A stretch of DNA of 6,778 bases from Acidobacteriota bacterium (GTDB taxonomy: Bacteria; Acidobacteriota; Vicinamibacteria; Vicinamibacterales; CAVVIG01): contig QHWL01000212.1 of the NCBI GenBank assembly GCA_003222555.1, positions 1 to 6,778 of the forward strand. The letters run 5' to 3'. The notes beneath the pieces were generated by a model that ran no database searches, was not told where the DNA came from, and was given only the letters and a program-made list of their open reading frames with translations. A program made the position numbers and the translations under genes. Below, one piece after another: positions 6,326-6,778 of the stretch; the first letter of the stretch is position 1; every line of letters begins with the position of its first letter.

Positions 6326-6372
6326 AGACCTATCTTGTATTTACGAGCGCGCCCAAGTCGAAGAGGTCTCGC

Positions 6373-6395
6373 GGCTGCAGACGGGCTGCAGACGG
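6373..6395. repeat. Short 11-bp tandem duplication
   Basis: GGCTGCAGACGG occurs at 6373-6384 and again at 6384-6395, that is, two copies of an 11-base unit sharing a base. It lies 13 bases beyond the stop codon of the minus-strand gene. It is probably a replication-slippage duplication; no function is implied. Confidence 0.5.
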
Positions 6396-6407
6396 CACGC
6401 CTGCGAC

Positions 6408-6778
6408 TCATCGCTTCGTCAGCGTGAGGCTGCCGTTCGAGAACGGCGACGTGCAGGTGCTGGATGTGACGGCGAAGTTGCCGGACAAGGTGGACGTCGT
6501 GGCCATCGTCGCCGTCATGGTGCCGCCGAGCTGGCCGACGCACGCAGGCAGCGCCGGAATGCCGCCCGGGCCGACGGAAATCGTGTAGGGGAGTGCCGAT
6601 CCAGTGAGCTTGCCGGTCAGGAACCCGTTCATGAGCACGATGCCGTTCGGTAGTAACACGAGCACCGGGCCCGAGACCGAGTTGTCGGTTTGTTGCGTGA
6701 GCGTCCAGGTCATTAGCGCCTGGGTGCCCTGCACGTTGAGATTGCCCGACCATGTGCCGGTCACGTCAATTGGAGGCG
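6408..6778 (-). CDS. Hypothetical secreted or lipoprotein-like protein, N-terminus beyond the window
   Basis: The minus-strand frame is open from the window edge to a TGA at 6410-6408. It shows at least 122 residues: PPID, then VTGTWSGNLNVQG and onward. A GTG at 6764 could be read as a start, but VTGTWSG is typically preceded by a signal peptide and a Pro/Ser-rich linker in relatives I recall. The visible PPID fits such a linker, so the true start is probably off the right edge. The sequence is rich in Thr, Ser and Gly with alternating hydrophobics (MTWTLTQQTDNSVSGPV, GFLTGKLTGSALPYTISV, TLSGNFAVTSSTC) and ends SLTLTKR. This suggests a small all-beta extracytoplasmic domain. Two cysteines (75 and 104 from the GTG) could form a disulfide. 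It resembles uncharacterised acidobacterial 'TGTWSG...LTLTK' proteins; no function can be assigned. Confidence 0.75.
   Translation of the reverse strand, partial: PPIDVTGTWSGNLNVQGTQALMTWTLTQQTDNSVSGPVLVLLPNGIVLMNGFLTGKLTGSALPYTISVGPGGIPALPACVGQLGGTMTATMATTSTLSGNFAVTSSTCTSPFSNGSLTLTKR

Noticed and set aside
6326..6369. AGACCT/AGGTCT inverted repeat after the G-rich array
   Set aside because: It has only 6 bp arms with a 32-base loop, which is expected by chance in a region of this size.
5629..6753. Minus-strand open frame of 374 codons over the right part of the window
   Set aside because: It overlaps the barrel gene, the remnant, the repeat array and the supported minus-strand gene in a different frame. 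Part of it is simply the repeat translated.

Overview
This is a GC-rich stretch of a diderm (Gram-negative type) bacterial chromosome. Gene content, base composition and the style of the intergenic repeats are most like soil Acidobacteriota (perhaps Vicinamibacteria). That assignment is recalled from gene families and is not proven. No phage, transposase, CRISPR, rRNA or tRNA is visible.

Layout: (1) 69-2552, + strand: an exported two-part protein, a YVTN/YncE-type beta-propeller followed by a PF04185-type phosphoesterase. (2) 2639-5149, + strand: a complete LtaS-type phosphoglycerol transferase (five predicted membrane helices plus a periplasmic sulfatase-fold domain), extended at its N-terminus by a signal/lipobox, an Ig-like domain and one extra helix. 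(3) 5257-5913, + strand: a small outer-membrane beta-barrel protein. (4) 5923-6222, + strand: a 5'-truncated piece of a phytoene-desaturase-like FAD oxidoreductase, keeping only the last ~99 residues. (5) 6408-6778, - strand: the C-terminal part of a secreted or lipoprotein-like hypothetical protein that runs off the right edge, convergent with the others.

Genes 1 and 2 both belong to the alkaline-phosphatase superfamily and would act on phosphate esters outside the cytoplasm. Gene 3 sits in the outer membrane. A shared role in envelope phospholipid or glycan modification is possible but is inference only.

The most unusual signal is between the genes. Three gaps (2553-2638, 5150-5256 and 6223-6407) each carry a different degenerate short-unit array with a period of 8 or 9 bp. 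The first is a two-orientation array of ACC-headed octamers that runs into the start of gene 2 and encodes the beginning of its signal peptide. The second has three 9-mers overlapping the stop codon of gene 2, then three 8-mers. The third is a G-rich 9-mer array facing an inverted copy, giving a perfect 12-bp stem between convergent genes. Two of the three contribute codons to gene 2, so these elements may be reshaping gene ends.
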